From NCBI RefSeq assembly GCF_003002915.1, contig NZ_PVTG01000008.1, positions 62,001 to 126,000 of the forward strand: a stretch of DNA of 64,000 nucleotides, written 5' to 3'. Numbering within the stretch: position 1 is the first letter of the stretch; each line of letters begins with the position of its first letter. The notes under the pieces are model-generated. The model saw only the letters and a program-made list of their open reading frames with translations. It was not told the origin of the DNA and did no database searches. Of the stretch, positions 33,161 through 41,780 are shown in pieces. Both the position numbers and the translations under genes were made by a program. Source of the stretch: Geodermatophilus tzadiensis (GTDB taxonomy: Bacteria; Actinomycetota; Actinomycetes; Mycobacteriales; Geodermatophilaceae).

Positions 33161-33200
33161 GTGTCGAGGAGGGCACCGACGCGACGGGCTCCGGACGTGC

Positions 33201-33237
33201 CGGTGCCCCGGCCGCCGGGAGGCAGGCCGGGGCACCG
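33201..33237 (-). terminator. Hairpin behind the MFS transporter gene
   Basis: Perfect 13-bp arms CGGTGCCCCGGCC (33201-33213) and complement (33225-33237), 11-nt loop, beginning 32 nt after the MFS stop on the minus strand. Good stem, no T-tract. Confidence 0.65.
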
Positions 33238-33269
33238 GGGACCGGTGCGCCGTGGTCGGGGCGCGGTGG

Positions 33270-34526
33270 TCAGTGCGCGGCGACCGGGGTGGGCCGGGCC
33301 AGACGGACGCCGGCCGCCGCCACCAGGCTCACCGCGCCGAGGACGGCCAGCGCGGTGCCGAGACCGCCGAGGGCGCCGGTGAGCGCGAGGACGACGAGCG
33401 GGCAGACGAACTGCCCGATGAAGAAGGCCGACGTCCAGATGCCGGTGCCACGACCGCGCTGCTCGAAGCTCAGCGAGCCGAGGGCCCAGGTGAGCAGGGA
33501 CGGCAGGATCAGCCCGTTGCCGAGACCGGTGACCACGGCGAACGCGATCACCGCGGGGACCGCCGAGGACAGGCCGAGGCCGACGATGCCGACGCCGGAG
33601 AGGGCGAAGGCGAGCGGCACGAGGACCGCCGGACCGCGCTTGGCCAGCCGGCCGAAGAGGATGCCGCCGACCGCGGTGCCGACCGACGCGATCGCGCTGG
33701 CGGCGCCGATGACCGCCGTGGACTCCACGCCGATGTCGTCGAGCTTGAAGGACAGCTGGACGATCAGGACGTAGAAGACCAGCCCGCCCACCAGGGACAC
33801 CCCGATCGGGGCGGCGAGGCGACGCCACGGCAGGGCCGGCAGCTTCTCGGCGCGGGCCGCCGCCTGCGCCTGCGGCGCCGGCTGCCAGACCAGCTTGGCG
33901 GCCGCGAGCGCCAGCGGCAGGCTGACCGCGTACAGCCAGAACGGCGTCCGCCAGTCGGCCGCGCCCAACGCGCCGCCGACCCCGAAGAACACCGTGGCGG
34001 CGACGGTGGTGAAGACGACCTGCAGGCCGAAGTACCGCTCCCGCTGCGAGCCGTGGAAGTAGTCGGCCAGCAGGGTGGTGCAGCAGGTCATGATCGCCGC
34101 CTCGGTGAGGCCGAGGAGCACGCGGCTGGCCACGATCAGCTCCAGCGAGGGCAGCCACAGCGGCGCGGTGCCCACGAAGGCGTAGGCGACGAGCGAGCCG
34201 ACGAGCAGGCGCTTGCGGCCCACCCGGTCGACGATGCGGCCGGCGATCATCGCGGTGAGACCGATGACCAGCGCCGGTGCGGTGAGCACGATCGGGGTCA
34301 GCGCCTCGACCCCCGGGGTGCCGGCGAAGGCGTCCTGGATGCGGGGCAGGACGGGTGCCAGCAGCACCGCGCCGAGCACCGCGAGGCAGCTGGACAGCAG
34401 CAGGACCAGCGCCTGCGGCCGGCCGGCCGGCCGACCGGTGGCGGGGTCGACGGCGACCTCACCGGCCAGCGGCTCCTCGGCCGGCCGCTCAGGGCTCAGG
34501 ACGTTCTCCGACACGGGCGTCTCCAT
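33270..34526 (-). CDS. MFS transporter
   Basis: 418 residues, ATG at 34526. Seen: twelve hydrophobic helices, the loop 2-3 signature GRIVDRVGRKRLLVGSL and its counterpart in the second half (FGRLAKRGPAVLV), and a hydrophilic N-terminal 35 residues. Family role: proton-coupled import or efflux of a small molecule. It lies downstream of the LysR gene on the same strand, beside the aromatic operon, so uptake of the aromatic substrate or of a related acid is the most economical role. Substrate is not readable from the motifs. Confidence 0.9.
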   Translation of the reverse strand: METPVSENVLSPERPAEEPLAGEVAVDPATGRPAGRPQALVLLLSSCLAVLGAVLLAPVLPRIQDAFAGTPGVEALTPIVLTAPALVIGLTAMIAGRIVDRVGRKRLLVGSLVAYAFVGTAPLWLPSLELIVASRVLLGLTEAAIMTCCTTLLADYFHGSQRERYFGLQVVFTTVAATVFFGVGGALGAADWRTPFWLYAVSLPLALAAAKLVWQPAPQAQAAARAEKLPALPWRRLAAPIGVSLVGGLVFYVLIVQLSFKLDDIGVESTAVIGAASAIASVGTAVGGILFGRLAKRGPAVLVPLAFALSGVGIVGLGLSSAVPAVIAFAVVTGLGNGLILPSLLTWALGSLSFEQRGRGTGIWTSAFFIGQFVCPLVVLALTGALGGLGTALAVLGAVSLVAAAGVRLARPTPVAAH

Positions 34527-34599
34527 CGACGGGCGTGCCGGTCCCGGTGACCGGCATCACTGGCGGGACAGTGTCAGGACGCCGCCCGCCGAGCGGAAA

Positions 34600-35559
34600 T
34601 CACTTGTTGTGCTGACCCCCATCGACCACGTCGATACCCGTCGACCGGCGGCCCACCGCCAGGGCGGCCGCTCGGACCACCAGGTCCCGCAGGTAGACGT
34701 GCTCGGGGTCGTCGTCGAAGACCGGGTGCCACCACATCGCCTCGATGAGCGGTCCGGCGTCGAAGGGGCACGGCAGCGCCCGGATCCCGGTGTCGAGGGG
34801 CAGCAGGTCGACCAGCCTGCGCTGCAGCAGCGCGACCCGGCCGGTGCCGGCGACCAGCGCGGGCACGGTCAGGAAGCTCTCCGTGACCACCTGGACGCGC
34901 GGCTCGATCCCCAGCATGCGCATCTGGCGCGCGGCCGGGGTCGACGCCGTCGGCCCGTGGTAGGTGGCCACCCAGGGGAGGGTCTCGAGGTCGGCGACGG
35001 TCAGGCCCACGTCCGCGACCGGGTTGTCCGCGGCCACCACGCAGACCCACTCGTCGCGGTACAGGTCGCGGCGGGACAGGTCGGTGAGGAACCCGGGCGG
35101 CAGGAAGAGGAGGTCGGCCGACAGCAGCGCCTGCTCGGCCCGGTCCACGATCGCCGGGGAGTGCGCGCTCAGCCGCAGCCGGGTGTGCGGCGCCTCTTCG
35201 GCCAGCAGGCCGGCCACGGTGTCCCCGAGCACCGTGACGACGTAGTCGCTGACGAGCAGGGTGAACTCGCGCGTCGAGGACGCCGGGTCGAACTCCGGCT
35301 GGGCGGAGAACACCCGCTCGACACCCGAGAGGGCGATGCGGGCGAGCTCCCGGAGCTGCACCGCGAGCGGCGTCAGGCGGTACTCGTTGCCGACGCGGGT
35401 GAGCAGCTCGTCGTCGAAGTGGCGGCGGAGCCGGGCCAGCGACGCCGAGAGCGCCGGCTGGCTCAGCCCCATCTGCGCGGCGGCCCGCGTGACGCTGCGC
35501 TGCTGCAGCAGGGCGTCGAGCGACACGAGCAGGTTGAGGTCCAGGCTCGCGAGGTTCAC
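34600..35559 (-). CDS. LysR-family transcriptional regulator
   Basis: 319 residues; GTG at 35559 gives the family-typical start NLASLDLNLLVSLDALL. An upstream ATG would add 14 odd residues. Seen: winged helix at 5-65 (SVTRAAAQMGLSQPALSASL) and a two-lobe effector domain (REFTLLVSDYVVTVLGDTV, DLLFLPPGFL, ALVAGTGRVALLQRRL). The NodD-like SDYV segment is typical of the LysR group that controls aromatic catabolism (NodD/NahR-like). It is divergent from the cyclase gene across 85 nt, so it should activate that operon in response to the substrate or an intermediate, and perhaps the MFS gene behind it. Confidence 0.93.
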   Translation of the reverse strand: MNLASLDLNLLVSLDALLQQRSVTRAAAQMGLSQPALSASLARLRRHFDDELLTRVGNEYRLTPLAVQLRELARIALSGVERVFSAQPEFDPASSTREFTLLVSDYVVTVLGDTVAGLLAEEAPHTRLRLSAHSPAIVDRAEQALLSADLLFLPPGFLTDLSRRDLYRDEWVCVVAADNPVADVGLTVADLETLPWVATYHGPTASTPAARQMRMLGIEPRVQVVTESFLTVPALVAGTGRVALLQRRLVDLLPLDTGIRALPCPFDAGPLIEAMWWHPVFDDDPEHVYLRDLVVRAAALAVGRRSTGIDVVDGGQHNK

Positions 35560-35644
35560 GGACGCACCGTATTGACGTCGTCGATGCCCGTCATCAGGCA
35601 TTCGGTCTTCCCTCACTCGTGTGGGCTGGCCCACTGTCGAGGGC

Positions 35645-36643
35645 ATGCACGAGACCCCTGACCGGCTGGACCGCAGCGATCCCGAGGGCGCCATCGCCGC
35701 CGCCGCGAAGCGCTGCTCGAACTGGGGCCGGTGGGGCGCCGACGACGTGCTCGGCACGCTCAACTTCCTCGACGACGCCAAGCGGCGCGAGGGCGCGGCG
35801 CTGGTCCGCCGGGGGGCGAGCTTCTCGCTGTCGCAGTCCTTCGACATGGACGGCCCGCAGAAGGGCTGGCGGCGGCGGAACAACCCCGTCCACACGATGA
35901 CCGACACCGGCCTGGACGCCGAGCGCGGGGTGCAGGGCTTCCCGCACGGCATCGGCGGCGCCGACGACTACATCGCCATGCCGCTGCAGGCCTCCACGCA
36001 GTGGGACGGCCTCGGGCACATCTTCGACCACGGCATGGCCTGGAACGGGCGCCGTGCCGGCGACGTCGTGACCAGCCTGGGCGACGCGGTGACCGGCATC
36101 GAGACCGTCGCCGACCTGATCGCCGGGCGCGGGGTGCTGCTGGACGTCGGCCGGGCGGTCGGCACCGACGGGGAGCTGCCCGACGGCTTCGCGATCACCG
36201 CCGAGCACCTGGAGGCCACGATCGCCGCCCAGGGCGCGTCGTCGGCCGTTGGCCGGGGCGACCTGCTGCTGGTGCGCACCGGGCGACTCACCCGGGCGCG
36301 ACGCGACATCGCCGAGGGCCGCGGCTGGGGCGACTACGCCGGCGGCGCGGCCCCCGGGCTGTCGTTCACCACCGCCGACTGGCTGCACGCCTCCGAGGTC
36401 GCCGGCGTCGCCACCGACACGTGGGGCTTCGAGGTCCGGCCCAACGAGTTCGACGTGGCCTTCCAGCCGCTGCACCAGGTGGCCATCCCGAACATGGGCC
36501 TGTTCATCGGCGAGATGTGGGACCTCGACGCGCTCGCCGCCGACTGCGCGCAGGACGGCCGCTACGACTTCTGGCTCACCGCCGCCCCCCTGCGCGTGAC
36601 CGGCGCCGTCGGCGCCCCGGTCAACCCGATCGCCGTCAAGTAG
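35645..36643 (+). CDS. Cyclase family protein (kynurenine formamidase-like hydrolase)
   Basis: 332 residues, ATG with CGAGGG upstream. Seen: the cyclase-family metal motif region QWDGLGHIFDHGMAWNG (usual HxGTHxDxxxH is altered here to QWDGLGH..DH, as in the longer subfamily), LDVGRAVGTDGELPDGFAIT, LLLVRTGRLTRAR, ADWLHASEVAGVATDTWGFE and LHQVAIPNMGLFIGE. Family role: metal-dependent hydrolysis of amides, esters or lactones (formylkynurenine, isatin). First gene of the catabolic operon, so it may open the starting substrate or a lactone intermediate. Length about 330, as in the aromatic-cluster members rather than the 210-residue formamidases. Confidence 0.88.
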   Translation: MHETPDRLDRSDPEGAIAAAAKRCSNWGRWGADDVLGTLNFLDDAKRREGAALVRRGASFSLSQSFDMDGPQKGWRRRNNPVHTMTDTGLDAERGVQGFPHGIGGADDYIAMPLQASTQWDGLGHIFDHGMAWNGRRAGDVVTSLGDAVTGIETVADLIAGRGVLLDVGRAVGTDGELPDGFAITAEHLEATIAAQGASSAVGRGDLLLVRTGRLTRARRDIAEGRGWGDYAGGAAPGLSFTTADWLHASEVAGVATDTWGFEVRPNEFDVAFQPLHQVAIPNMGLFIGEMWDLDALAADCAQDGRYDFWLTAAPLRVTGAVGAPVNPIAVK

Positions 36644-36663
36644 CCGGACGAAGGAGTCCCGAC

Positions 36664-37794
36664 ATGCCCGCTGTGAACAGCGTCCTCGTCGTGGGCGGCG
36701 GCCTGGCCGGCGCCGCCACCGCGATCCACCTCGCGCAGGCCGGCGTCGCCGTCGACCTGGTCGAGATCAAGCCCGACGTCGCCGCCCTCGGCTCGGGCAT
36801 CACCCTGCAGGGCAACGCGCTGCGCGAGCTCCGCACCCTCGGGGTGTGGGACCAGGTGCAGGCGGCCGGCTACGCCTTCGACGTCACCGGCATCCGCGCC
36901 CCCGATCCGCACGGCACCGTCGTCGCCGAGATCCCCGACGCCAAGACCGGCGGCCCGGACCTGCCCGCCGCCATGGGCATGCCCCGCCCCGAGCTGGCCC
37001 GGATCCTGGTCGACCGCGCGACGGAGGTCGGCGCCAAGGTGCGCTTCGGCACCACCCACACGGCGCTGGGCCAGGACGCCGACGGCGTCGACGTGACCTT
37101 CTCCGACGGTTCCACCGGCCGCTACGACGTCGTGGTCGGTGCGGACGGCGTCCGGTCGTGGACCCGGCGCGCGCTCGGCGTGGACCTGGAGACCCGGTCG
37201 GTCGGCATGGGCATCTGGCGGGCGTTCGGGCCGCGGCCGGCGAGCGTCACCCGCACCGACCTCTACTACGGCGGCCCCTCCTACATCGCCGGCTACTGCC
37301 CCACCGGTGAGGACTCCCTCTACGCCTACATCGTCGAGGACGCCCAGGACCGCAGCGCGCTGACCCCCGAGGAGCAGCTCGCCACGATGAAGGAGCTCTC
37401 CCGGGCCTACCACGGCCCCTGGGACGAGATCCGCGAGACGCTGACCGACCCGAGCCGGGTGAACTACACCTGGTTCGAGACGCACGTCCTCGACGAGCCG
37501 TGGAACCGCGGCCGGGTCGTGCTCATCGGCGACGCCGCGCACACCTGCCCGCCCACCATCGCCCAGGGCGGCGCCATGGCCCTGGAGGACGCCGTCGTCC
37601 TCGCCGAGCTGCTGGTCGAGCGGCCCGCGCTCGACCAGGACCTGTGGGACGCCTTCACGGCCCGCCGCCACCGGCGCGCGAAGACCGTCGTGGACGCGTC
37701 CAACCAGCTCGCCCAGTGGCAGCTCGACCACGTCCAGGGCGACATCCCCTCGATGATGCGCTCGATCGCCCAGCTCACCAGCCAGCCCGCCTGA
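36664..37794 (+). CDS. FAD-dependent aromatic monooxygenase
   Basis: 376 residues, ATG with GAAGGAG upstream. Seen: class A flavin hydroxylase: VLVVGGGLAGAATAIHLAQ (FAD), DVVVGADGVRSWTRRAL (DG motif, FAD/NADPH), and VVLIGDAAHTCPPTIAQGG (GD motif) with ALEDAVVLAELL. Relatives hydroxylate salicylate, 3- or 6-hydroxynicotinate, hydroxybenzoates and dihydroxypyridines. Role here: ring hydroxylation to give the catechol- or hydroxyquinol-type substrate of the extradiol dioxygenase that follows. Cytoplasmic. Separated from it by 78 nt that hold a nested palindrome. Confidence 0.93.
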   Translation: MPAVNSVLVVGGGLAGAATAIHLAQAGVAVDLVEIKPDVAALGSGITLQGNALRELRTLGVWDQVQAAGYAFDVTGIRAPDPHGTVVAEIPDAKTGGPDLPAAMGMPRPELARILVDRATEVGAKVRFGTTHTALGQDADGVDVTFSDGSTGRYDVVVGADGVRSWTRRALGVDLETRSVGMGIWRAFGPRPASVTRTDLYYGGPSYIAGYCPTGEDSLYAYIVEDAQDRSALTPEEQLATMKELSRAYHGPWDEIRETLTDPSRVNYTWFETHVLDEPWNRGRVVLIGDAAHTCPPTIAQGGAMALEDAVVLAELLVERPALDQDLWDAFTARRHRRAKTVVDASNQLAQWQLDHVQGDIPSMMRSIAQLTSQPA

Positions 37795-37798
37795 GACA

Positions 37799-37855
37799 GG
37801 ACCCTCCCTGCCCCCCACCGCTCGCACGCTCGCGGCGGGGCCCTGCGGGAGGGCC
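37799..37855 (+). repeat. Nested palindrome inside the catabolic operon (copy 3)
   Basis: Outer arms GGACCCTCCCTGC (37799-37811) and CTGCGGGAGGGCC (37843-37855), one mismatch/bulge; inner pairing CCGC/GCGG. Bases 37813-37839 match copy 2 (14320-14346, reverse strand) with two differences. Lying between two genes of one operon, it may attenuate transcription or stabilise mRNA ends. Confidence 0.65.
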
Positions 37856-37872
37856 GCCCCGAAGGGATCCCG

Positions 37873-38811
37873 ATGACCCAGCGACTGATCACCCACCTGC
37901 GGCACGTCGACCTCGCCGTGCCCGACTTCGCCCGGCAGCTCGACTTCTACTCCGGCACCTGGGGGCTGACGACCGAGCACACCGACACCGGCCTCGCCTT
38001 CCTGGCTGCCGAGGGGTCGCCGGAGCAGTACATCGTCCGGCTGCGCGAGGCGACCGACAAGCGCATCGACCTGATCAGCTTCGGCGCCAAGGACCGGGCC
38101 GACGTCGACACCCTCGCCGGGCGGCTGGCCGCCGACGGCGTCCAGCTGGTGCACGAGCCGACCGACCTGCAGACCCCCGGCGGCGGCTACGGCTTCCGGT
38201 TCTTCGACAACGAGGGCCGCACCATCGAGGTCAGCTCCGACGTCGAGGTCCGGCAGCACCGGACGATCGAGGAGGGCGAGTCGATCCCGGTGCGGCTGTC
38301 GCACGTGGTGATCAACTCCGCCGACCCCGAGGGCACCGTCGCCTTCTACGACAAGCACCTGGCCTTCTCGCTGTCGGACACGCTCATGCACCCGCGGATG
38401 GGCAACATGATGTGGTTCCTCCGCACCAACGCCTGGCACCACAGCATGGCCATCGCCCGGGGCCCGCACGCGTCGCTGCACCACGCCTCGTTCGAGATGC
38501 GCGGCATCGACGAGTACATGCGCGGCACCGGCCGGCTGCTGCGCGCCGGCGTGGAGAAGGTCTGGGGGCCGGGCCGGCACCTGGCCGGGAACAACACCTT
38601 CAGCTACTTCCTCGACCCGCACGGCAACACCGTCGAGTACACGACCGAGCTGGAGACCCTCGACGAGGACACCTGGCACCCGCACCTCTACGACATCAGC
38701 AACCCCGAGGTCTCCGACCAGTGGGGGACGGCGAACGCGATGAACGAGTTCGTCGCGCAGAAGTCGTTCAACGACCCGGACAAGGGCCTGTTCGTGGCCC
38801 CGCCGGTCTGA
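37873..38811 (+). CDS. Type I extradiol ring-cleavage dioxygenase (VOC family)
   Basis: 312 residues, ATG with GAAGGGATC upstream. Seen: two VOC modules; the C-terminal one holds the iron ligands expected of catechol 2,3-dioxygenase-type enzymes: His144 (LSHVVIN), His203 or His204 (LHHASFEM) and Glu255 (TVEYTTE). Also HSMAIARGPHA and DPHGNTVEY. Role: Fe(II)- or Mn(II)-dependent meta cleavage of a catecholic ring. The stop overlaps the next start (TGATG). Dioxygen-dependent opening of the product of the upstream hydroxylase is inferred from order. Confidence 0.93.
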   Translation: MTQRLITHLRHVDLAVPDFARQLDFYSGTWGLTTEHTDTGLAFLAAEGSPEQYIVRLREATDKRIDLISFGAKDRADVDTLAGRLAADGVQLVHEPTDLQTPGGGYGFRFFDNEGRTIEVSSDVEVRQHRTIEEGESIPVRLSHVVINSADPEGTVAFYDKHLAFSLSDTLMHPRMGNMMWFLRTNAWHHSMAIARGPHASLHHASFEMRGIDEYMRGTGRLLRAGVEKVWGPGRHLAGNNTFSYFLDPHGNTVEYTTELETLDEDTWHPHLYDISNPEVSDQWGTANAMNEFVAQKSFNDPDKGLFVAPPV

Positions 38812-39773
38812 TGCGGTTCGCCACCTGGGAGGCCGACGGCGTCGTCTCCGCCGGGGCCGTGTCCGACGCGGGCCTGCACGCGCTGCCGGAGGGGACGACG
38901 GTCCTCGACCTCGTCCGCGCCGGCCTGTCCGCCGCGCTGGAGGCGGGCGCCGAGGCGCTGCGCGGCCCCGCCGTGCCGGTCGACTCGGTCCGGCTGCTGC
39001 CGCCGCTGGAGGCGCCGACGGTGCGCGACTTCGTCGCCTTCGAGGAGCACGTCGAGGGCATGGTCGCGCCCAGCGGTGAGCCGGTCGCGCCGGAGTGGTA
39101 CCAGGCGCCGACCTTCTACTTCACCAACCCGTACGCGCTGATCGGCGCGCACGACGACGTCGCGGTGCCGCCGGGCTCCCAGCGCTTCGACTTCGAGCTC
39201 GAGGTCGCCGCCGTCGTGGGGCGGGACGGCGCCTCGCTCACCCCGGAGCAGGCCCGCGAGGCGATCTTCGGCTACACGGTCCTCAACGACTGGTCGGCCC
39301 GCGACCTGCAGTTCCGGGAGATGGCCGTCCGGCTCGGCCCGGCCAAGGGCAAGGACTCCGCCACCACGCTCGGCCCGTGGCTGGTCACCGCCGACGAACT
39401 GGAGCCGCACCGCGACGACGAGGGCTTCCTGGCCCTGGACATGCGCGTCAGCGTCAACGGCACCGAGATCGGCCAGGACCTGCTGTCGAACATGGGCTGG
39501 CCGTTCGAGGAGCTCCTCGCCTACGCCTCCCGCGGCACCGAGGTGCGGGCCGGTGACGTGCTCGGCTCGGGCACCTGCGGCAACGGCGGGTGCCTCGGCG
39601 AGCTGTGGGGCCGCCGCGGTGAGCTCTCCCCTCCCCCGCTGCAGCCCGGCGACGTGGTGGAGATGACCGTCGAGGGGATCGGCACGATCCGCAACCGCGT
39701 CGTCGAGGGCGTCGACCTGCCGCCGGTGCGCGCCGCCCGCCCCCGGCCGCGCACCCGCAAGCGCCCGGCGTGA
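38811..39773 (+). CDS. Fumarylacetoacetate hydrolase family enzyme
   Basis: 320 residues, ATG overlapping the previous stop. Seen: FAH C-terminal domain with the metal ligand pattern [33 protein letters not shown], and [31 protein letters not shown]. Family role: Mg2+-dependent hydrolysis of acylpyruvates or decarboxylation/isomerisation of oxo-dienoates in meta pathways. The N-terminal 70 residues form the usual small cap. It should process the ring-opened product. GTGA overlap with the next gene indicates coupling. Confidence 0.93.
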   Translation: MRFATWEADGVVSAGAVSDAGLHALPEGTTVLDLVRAGLSAALEAGAEALRGPAVPVDSVRLLPPLEAPTVRDFVAFEEHVEGMVAPSGEPVAPEWYQAPTFYFTNPYALIGAHDDVAVPPGSQRFDFELEVAAVVGRDGASLTPEQAREAIFGYTVLNDWSARDLQFREMAVRLGPAKGKDSATTLGPWLVTADELEPHRDDEGFLALDMRVSVNGTEIGQDLLSNMGWPFEELLAYASRGTEVRAGDVLGSGTCGNGGCLGELWGRRGELSPPPLQPGDVVEMTVEGIGTIRNRVVEGVDLPPVRAARPRPRTRKRPA

Positions 39774-40519
39774 GCCTGACCGGCCGGGTCGTCGTCGTGA
39801 CCGGCGCGGCCCAGGGACAGGGTGCGGCCGAGGCCCGGCTGCTGACCGCCGAGGGCGCGACCGTCGTCGCCACCGACGTGCAGGACGCCCCCGCCGAGGA
39901 CCTCGGCGGGGCGGCCTACCGGCGGCTCGACGTCACCGACGCCGCCGGGTGGGCGGCGCTGGCCGCCGACCTGCGCGCCGAGCACGGCCGCGTGCACGGG
40001 CTGGTCGCCAACGCCGGGATCACGTGGCGCGCGCGCCTGGGGGACCTCGACCCCGCCGACCTCGCCCGGGTCGGCGAGGTCAACGTCACCGGCACGCTGC
40101 TCGGCATCCAGGCACTCACCCCGCTGATGACCGGCGGCGGGTCGGTCGTCGTCGTCGGCTCCGTCGCCGGGCTCACCGGCCACTACCCGGTCGCCTACAC
40201 CACCTCGAAGTGGGCGCTGCGCGGCCTGGCCAAGGCCGCCTGCCTCGAACTCGGCCCGCGCGGCATCCGGGTCAACACCGTCCACCCCGGCTACGTCGAG
40301 ACGCCGATGACCGCCTCGGCGGCGCCGGCGTTCCGCGCGGCCAACGTCGCCGAGACCCCGCTCGGCCGCACCGGCACCGTCGACGAGGTCGCGCCCCTGG
40401 TGGCGTTCCTCCTGTCCGACGGCGCCTCCTTCATCACCGGCGCCGAGATCCCCGTCGACGGCGGGATGACCGCCCACGGCGGCGTGAAGTCGATCAGCGA
40501 CGCCGTCCGTACCGCCTGA
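39770..40519 (+). CDS. Short-chain dehydrogenase/reductase of the catabolic operon
   Basis: 249 residues, GTG in a 4-nt overlap with the previous stop. Seen: [29 protein letters not shown], Ser in [10 protein letters not shown], catalytic [20 protein letters not shown], and C-terminal [15 protein letters not shown]. Classical SDR of the NAD-type (Asp after the second strand, ATDVQD). Probably oxidises or reduces a side-chain alcohol or hydroxy acid in the same pathway. Its exact step is not defined by sequence. Confidence 0.92.
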   Translation: MSLTGRVVVVTGAAQGQGAAEARLLTAEGATVVATDVQDAPAEDLGGAAYRRLDVTDAAGWAALAADLRAEHGRVHGLVANAGITWRARLGDLDPADLARVGEVNVTGTLLGIQALTPLMTGGGSVVVVGSVAGLTGHYPVAYTTSKWALRGLAKAACLELGPRGIRVNTVHPGYVETPMTASAAPAFRAANVAETPLGRTGTVDEVAPLVAFLLSDGASFITGAEIPVDGGMTAHGGVKSISDAVRTA

Positions 40520-40530
40520 GAGGAACTCCC

Positions 40531-41715
40531 GTGTTCGAGTACTTCCCCACCGGCCCCTACACCTGGAACCTCAGCGTCGTCGCCACGCTGAACTCCGGCG
40601 GGCTGATCGACGAGGTCGACCGCGCGTGCCGGCCGATCAAGGACGCCGCGAACGCCGGCGAGGACGCCGGGACGCCGGACTTCCTGCGCGCCTGGACCGC
40701 GCTGACCGACCAGCTCGTCGGCCAGGCCGAGGAGGCGGAGAAGGCCGGCCACGTGCGCACCGCCGGGCAGCTGTGGTTCCGCGCCAGCAACTACCTGGCG
40801 CAGGCCGAGCGGATGCTGGCCCACTCCGACCCGAACCGGGTGCCCACCTACCGGCGGATGCTGGAGATCGCGCAGAAGGCGTTCGAGACGCACAGCCCGC
40901 GCGTCTCCCGCGTGGAGGTCCCCTACGAGGGGACGACGCTGCCGGCGTACTTCTCCGCCGCGCCCGCCGCCGACGACGGCCCGGTGCCGGTGGTCGTGCT
41001 GGTCAACGGGCTGGACTCCACCAAGGAGCACATGTACGCCTCCGACCACTGGGAGGAGCTGGCCGCCCGCGGCATCTCCTGCCTGATGCTCGACCAGCCC
41101 GGCACCGGCGAGGCGCTGCGGCTGCAGGGGCTGACCGCCCGGGTGGACACCGAGGCGTGGGGCGCCGCCGCCGTCGACTACCTCGAGACGCGCGACGACG
41201 TCGACGCGTCGCGGATCGGGATCGTCGGCTGGTCACTGGGCGGCTACTACGCCCCGCGGGCGGCGGCGTTCGAGAAGCGCTTCGCGCTGTGCGTGGCGTG
41301 GGGCGCCAACCACGACTGGGGCGCGGTGCAGCGCCGCCGCCGGGAGCGCGAGGGCGAGCGTCCGGTGCCGCACTACTGGGAGCACGTGCTCTGGGTGTGG
41401 GGGCAGCAGGGCGACGAGAGCGACCTCGACGGGTTCCTCGACTTCGCCGACCAGGTGAACCTCGAGGGCGTCGTCGAGCAGATCACCGTGCCGTTCCTCG
41501 TCGCGCACGGCGCCAACGACCGGCAGATCCCGCTGGAGATGGCCCACCGCTCCTACGACCAGGCGGTCAACTCCCCCAAGCGGGAGCTGCGGGTGTTCAC
41601 GCCCGAGGAGGGCGCCACCGAGCACATCGGCCTGGACCACCTGCCGTACGTGAGCACCTTCGTCGCCGACTGGGTCGCCGACACCTTCGCCGAGCTGGCC
41701 GCGCGGCGCGGCTGA
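40531..41715 (+). CDS. Alpha/beta hydrolase of the C-C-bond hydrolase type
   Basis: 394 residues, GTG with GAGGAACTCCC upstream. Seen: a long N-terminal helical cap (1-125) followed by the hydrolase fold: VVLVNGLDSTKEHMY, nucleophile Ser235 in GWSLGGYYAPRAAA, acid in VAHGANDRQIP and His in TEHIGLDHLP. The plan and length resemble 2,6-dihydroxypseudooxynicotine hydrolase and FrsA/DUF1100 enzymes, which cleave a C-C bond next to a ketone. Role here: possibly retro-Claisen removal of an acyl side chain from an aromatic ketone. Last gene of the operon, followed by a 16-bp-arm terminator. Confidence 0.9.
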   Translation: MFEYFPTGPYTWNLSVVATLNSGGLIDEVDRACRPIKDAANAGEDAGTPDFLRAWTALTDQLVGQAEEAEKAGHVRTAGQLWFRASNYLAQAERMLAHSDPNRVPTYRRMLEIAQKAFETHSPRVSRVEVPYEGTTLPAYFSAAPAADDGPVPVVVLVNGLDSTKEHMYASDHWEELAARGISCLMLDQPGTGEALRLQGLTARVDTEAWGAAAVDYLETRDDVDASRIGIVGWSLGGYYAPRAAAFEKRFALCVAWGANHDWGAVQRRRREREGERPVPHYWEHVLWVWGQQGDESDLDGFLDFADQVNLEGVVEQITVPFLVAHGANDRQIPLEMAHRSYDQAVNSPKRELRVFTPEEGATEHIGLDHLPYVSTFVADWVADTFAELAARRG

Positions 41716-41721
41716 CCGCCG

Positions 41722-41774
41722 GGTGTCGACCTGCTGCGGTCTCCGGCCTCAGGAGGGCGCAGCAGGTCGACACC
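41722..41774. terminator. Bidirectional terminator, 16-bp perfect arms
   Basis: GGTGTCGACCTGCTGC (41722-41737) and its exact complement (41759-41774) flank a 21-nt loop that itself contains CTCC/GGAG pairing. It fills the gap between converging genes ending at 41715 and 41781. Confidence 0.8.
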
Positions 41775-41780
41775 GGACGC

